Shown here one piece after another: positions 32,564 through 33,412 of a DNA stretch of 33,412 nt (position 1 is the first letter of the stretch; the number at the start of each line of letters is the position of its first letter). The notes under the pieces were generated by a model. It saw only the letters and a list, made by a program, of their open reading frames with translations. It was not told the origin of the DNA and made no database searches. The stretch covers positions 1 to 33,412 of the forward strand of contig JASFMY010000074.1 in assembly GCA_050117315.1 (NCBI GenBank), in the 5' to 3' direction. Source of the DNA: JANQIV01 sp050117315 (GTDB lineage Bacteria > Bacteroidota > Ignavibacteria > Ignavibacteriales > Melioribacteraceae). The position numbers and the translations under genes are program-made.

Positions 32564-33190
32564 TGTCATGTCAATTCAGTAGAGTCGGATAAAGTCTTTT
32601 TAATTTAATGCGAGCATCTCCAGAACTAAATAGCCAATTGATCTTTGCATTCAAATTATTTCTATGCTTTTGCCACGCGTTAGACTCTTTAATAACATCT
32701 GTGATTTTATCGATTCTCCTATTTAAACACTGTTTGATTAGAACATTTAATTCAATTTCGGCCACGTTTAACCAACTACCATGCTTAGGAGTAAATACAA
32801 AATTAAATCTATCCCACAATGCTTTTGCTTTCTGCGGACTAAAAGATTCATAAAGTGAGCCCGCTTTATGAGTATTAAGATTGTCCATTATTAAAGTAAT
32901 TTTTTTTGCACTCTTGTATTGCCTCTCTATATCTTCTATGAATTCAGCCCAATCTTTTTTAGTTCTTCTTTCTGTAATTTTAACAATTCTCTTTCCCCCT
33001 AAAGGCTCACTTGCCATAAATATATTATATACTCCACATCGCTCATAATCATATCTTGCTAGTCTGCCTCTACCAATAGGGATTTTCTTCTTAGTCTCTC
33101 TTATTAGTTGTTTTGGAGATTCATCCATTCCTATAACTGGAAACTCCCGATCATATGGCTTTTTATATATGAAATCTTTGCATAACCTAA
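32563..33190 (-). pseudogene. IS630-family transposase, N-terminally truncated
   Basis: On the minus strand the open frame 33251-32571 contains the IS630 DDE domain from about 33190: YKKPYDREFPVIGMDESPK (first Asp), YNIFMASEPLGGKR, ERRTKKDWAEF, ITLIMDNLNTH (second Asp), YTPKHG-like FTPKHGSWLNVAEIELNV (Glu) and KLKRLYP to a TGA inside the terminal repeat. All three acidic residues are kept. The first ~20 residues of the open frame (MYDPFFDLNLLISF) are unlike the family and lie over the leader of the IS5-type relic, so the helix-turn-helix N-terminus is missing. The tip TGTCATGTCAATTC (32564-32577) follows TA. The element is inserted in the ISAs1 gene. Confidence 0.85.
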
Positions 33191-33250
33191 AAAAAGCCCA
33201 GAAAAAGGGAAAAGAAATTAATAAGTTGAGGTCAAAAAAAGGATCATACA

Positions 33251-33373
33251 ATGAGACAACTCAGTTTTGCAGAGATAGAGATAGAATCGACGAGAAAACC
33301 AAGTAGAGTGTTAACAAAATTAGAAAAGATAGATAAACTATTATATCGTTCAGGAAATAATATTGAATATTAG
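33251..33373 (+). pseudogene. IS5-family transposase N-terminal fragment
   Basis: A 40-codon frame starts MRQLSFAEIEIESTRKPSRV and continues LTKLEKIDKLLYRS before a TAG at 33371. This matches the N-terminal segment of IS5-type transposases (MRQLTFAE...K.TR...FL..MD.LIPW). The DDE domain is absent up to the window edge. An AAAGGATC ribosome site precedes the ATG. The element appears to abut and truncate the IS630 relic at about 33190-33240. Family call rests on the short N-terminus only. Confidence 0.6.
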
Positions 33374-33412
33374 TGTCAAAAACTAAATTAAATAAGGGAC
33401 GAAAAATAAGAA

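Overview
The window looks like a chromosomal segment of an AT-rich member of the Bacteroidota/Chlorobiota-Ignavibacteriota group. Two lines of evidence support this. Six consecutive secreted proteins end in a type IX secretion (T9SS/Por) sorting domain with the NYPNPFNPST-type motif. Several start sites are preceded by a Bacteroidota-style promoter: TTG, exactly 20 nt, then TAnnTTTG or TAnnTTTA. Assignment to Ignavibacteriota is an inference from the style of the sorting domains; no rRNA gene is present.

Layout. (1) 1-3.9 kb is a mobile-element graveyard. It holds a 42-bp tandem repeat; a group II intron on the minus strand with a maturase ORF and recognisable domains V and VI; an IS630-type relic bounded by recognisable tips at TA dinucleotides and carrying an IS110-type relic; and a small membrane-protein gene whose 5' part is missing at the IS630 edge. 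(2) A tRNA-Lys(CTT) lies at 4.0 kb. (3) 4.3-14.2 kb holds six minus-strand genes for exported T9SS cargo: two VIT-VWA proteins, one VWA protein, one BNR-repeat protein and two small proteins with different N-terminal domains. The last ~80 residues are shared modules. (4) 14.5-15.9 kb holds a BtuF-like substrate-binding protein convergent with two tiny cysteine-motif genes. (5) 16.0-25.0 kb is a plus-strand cell-surface glycan operon: polyprenyl-phosphate GT2, GT9, GT4, YfhO-type membrane protein, Wzx-like flippase, FkbM methyltransferase and another GT. Two opposing GT4 genes follow (25.0-27.4 kb). (6) 27.5-31.5 kb holds a beta-propeller lipoprotein, class II fructose-bisphosphate aldolase, a HAD phosphatase and a crotonase-fold enzyme. 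(7) 31.5-33.4 kb is a second graveyard: a class D beta-lactamase relic cut inside its STxK motif, then ISAs1, IS630 and IS5 relics.

How the parts work together. The glycan cluster contains the expected classes for building, modifying and flipping a lipid-linked saccharide. T9SS cargo in Bacteroidota is often anchored to surface glycolipid, so proximity to the sorting-domain genes is suggestive only. IS630 relics of related sequence in opposite orientation bracket the ~29 kb of intact genes.

I see no clear CRISPR, toxin-antitoxin, phage or obviously novel defence system. The most unusual points are a VIT-VWA paralogue that has lost its metal-site residues, near-identical exchangeable sorting-domain cassettes with 35-bp repeats, the beta-lactamase relic, and the two IS630 tips abutting around one TA.
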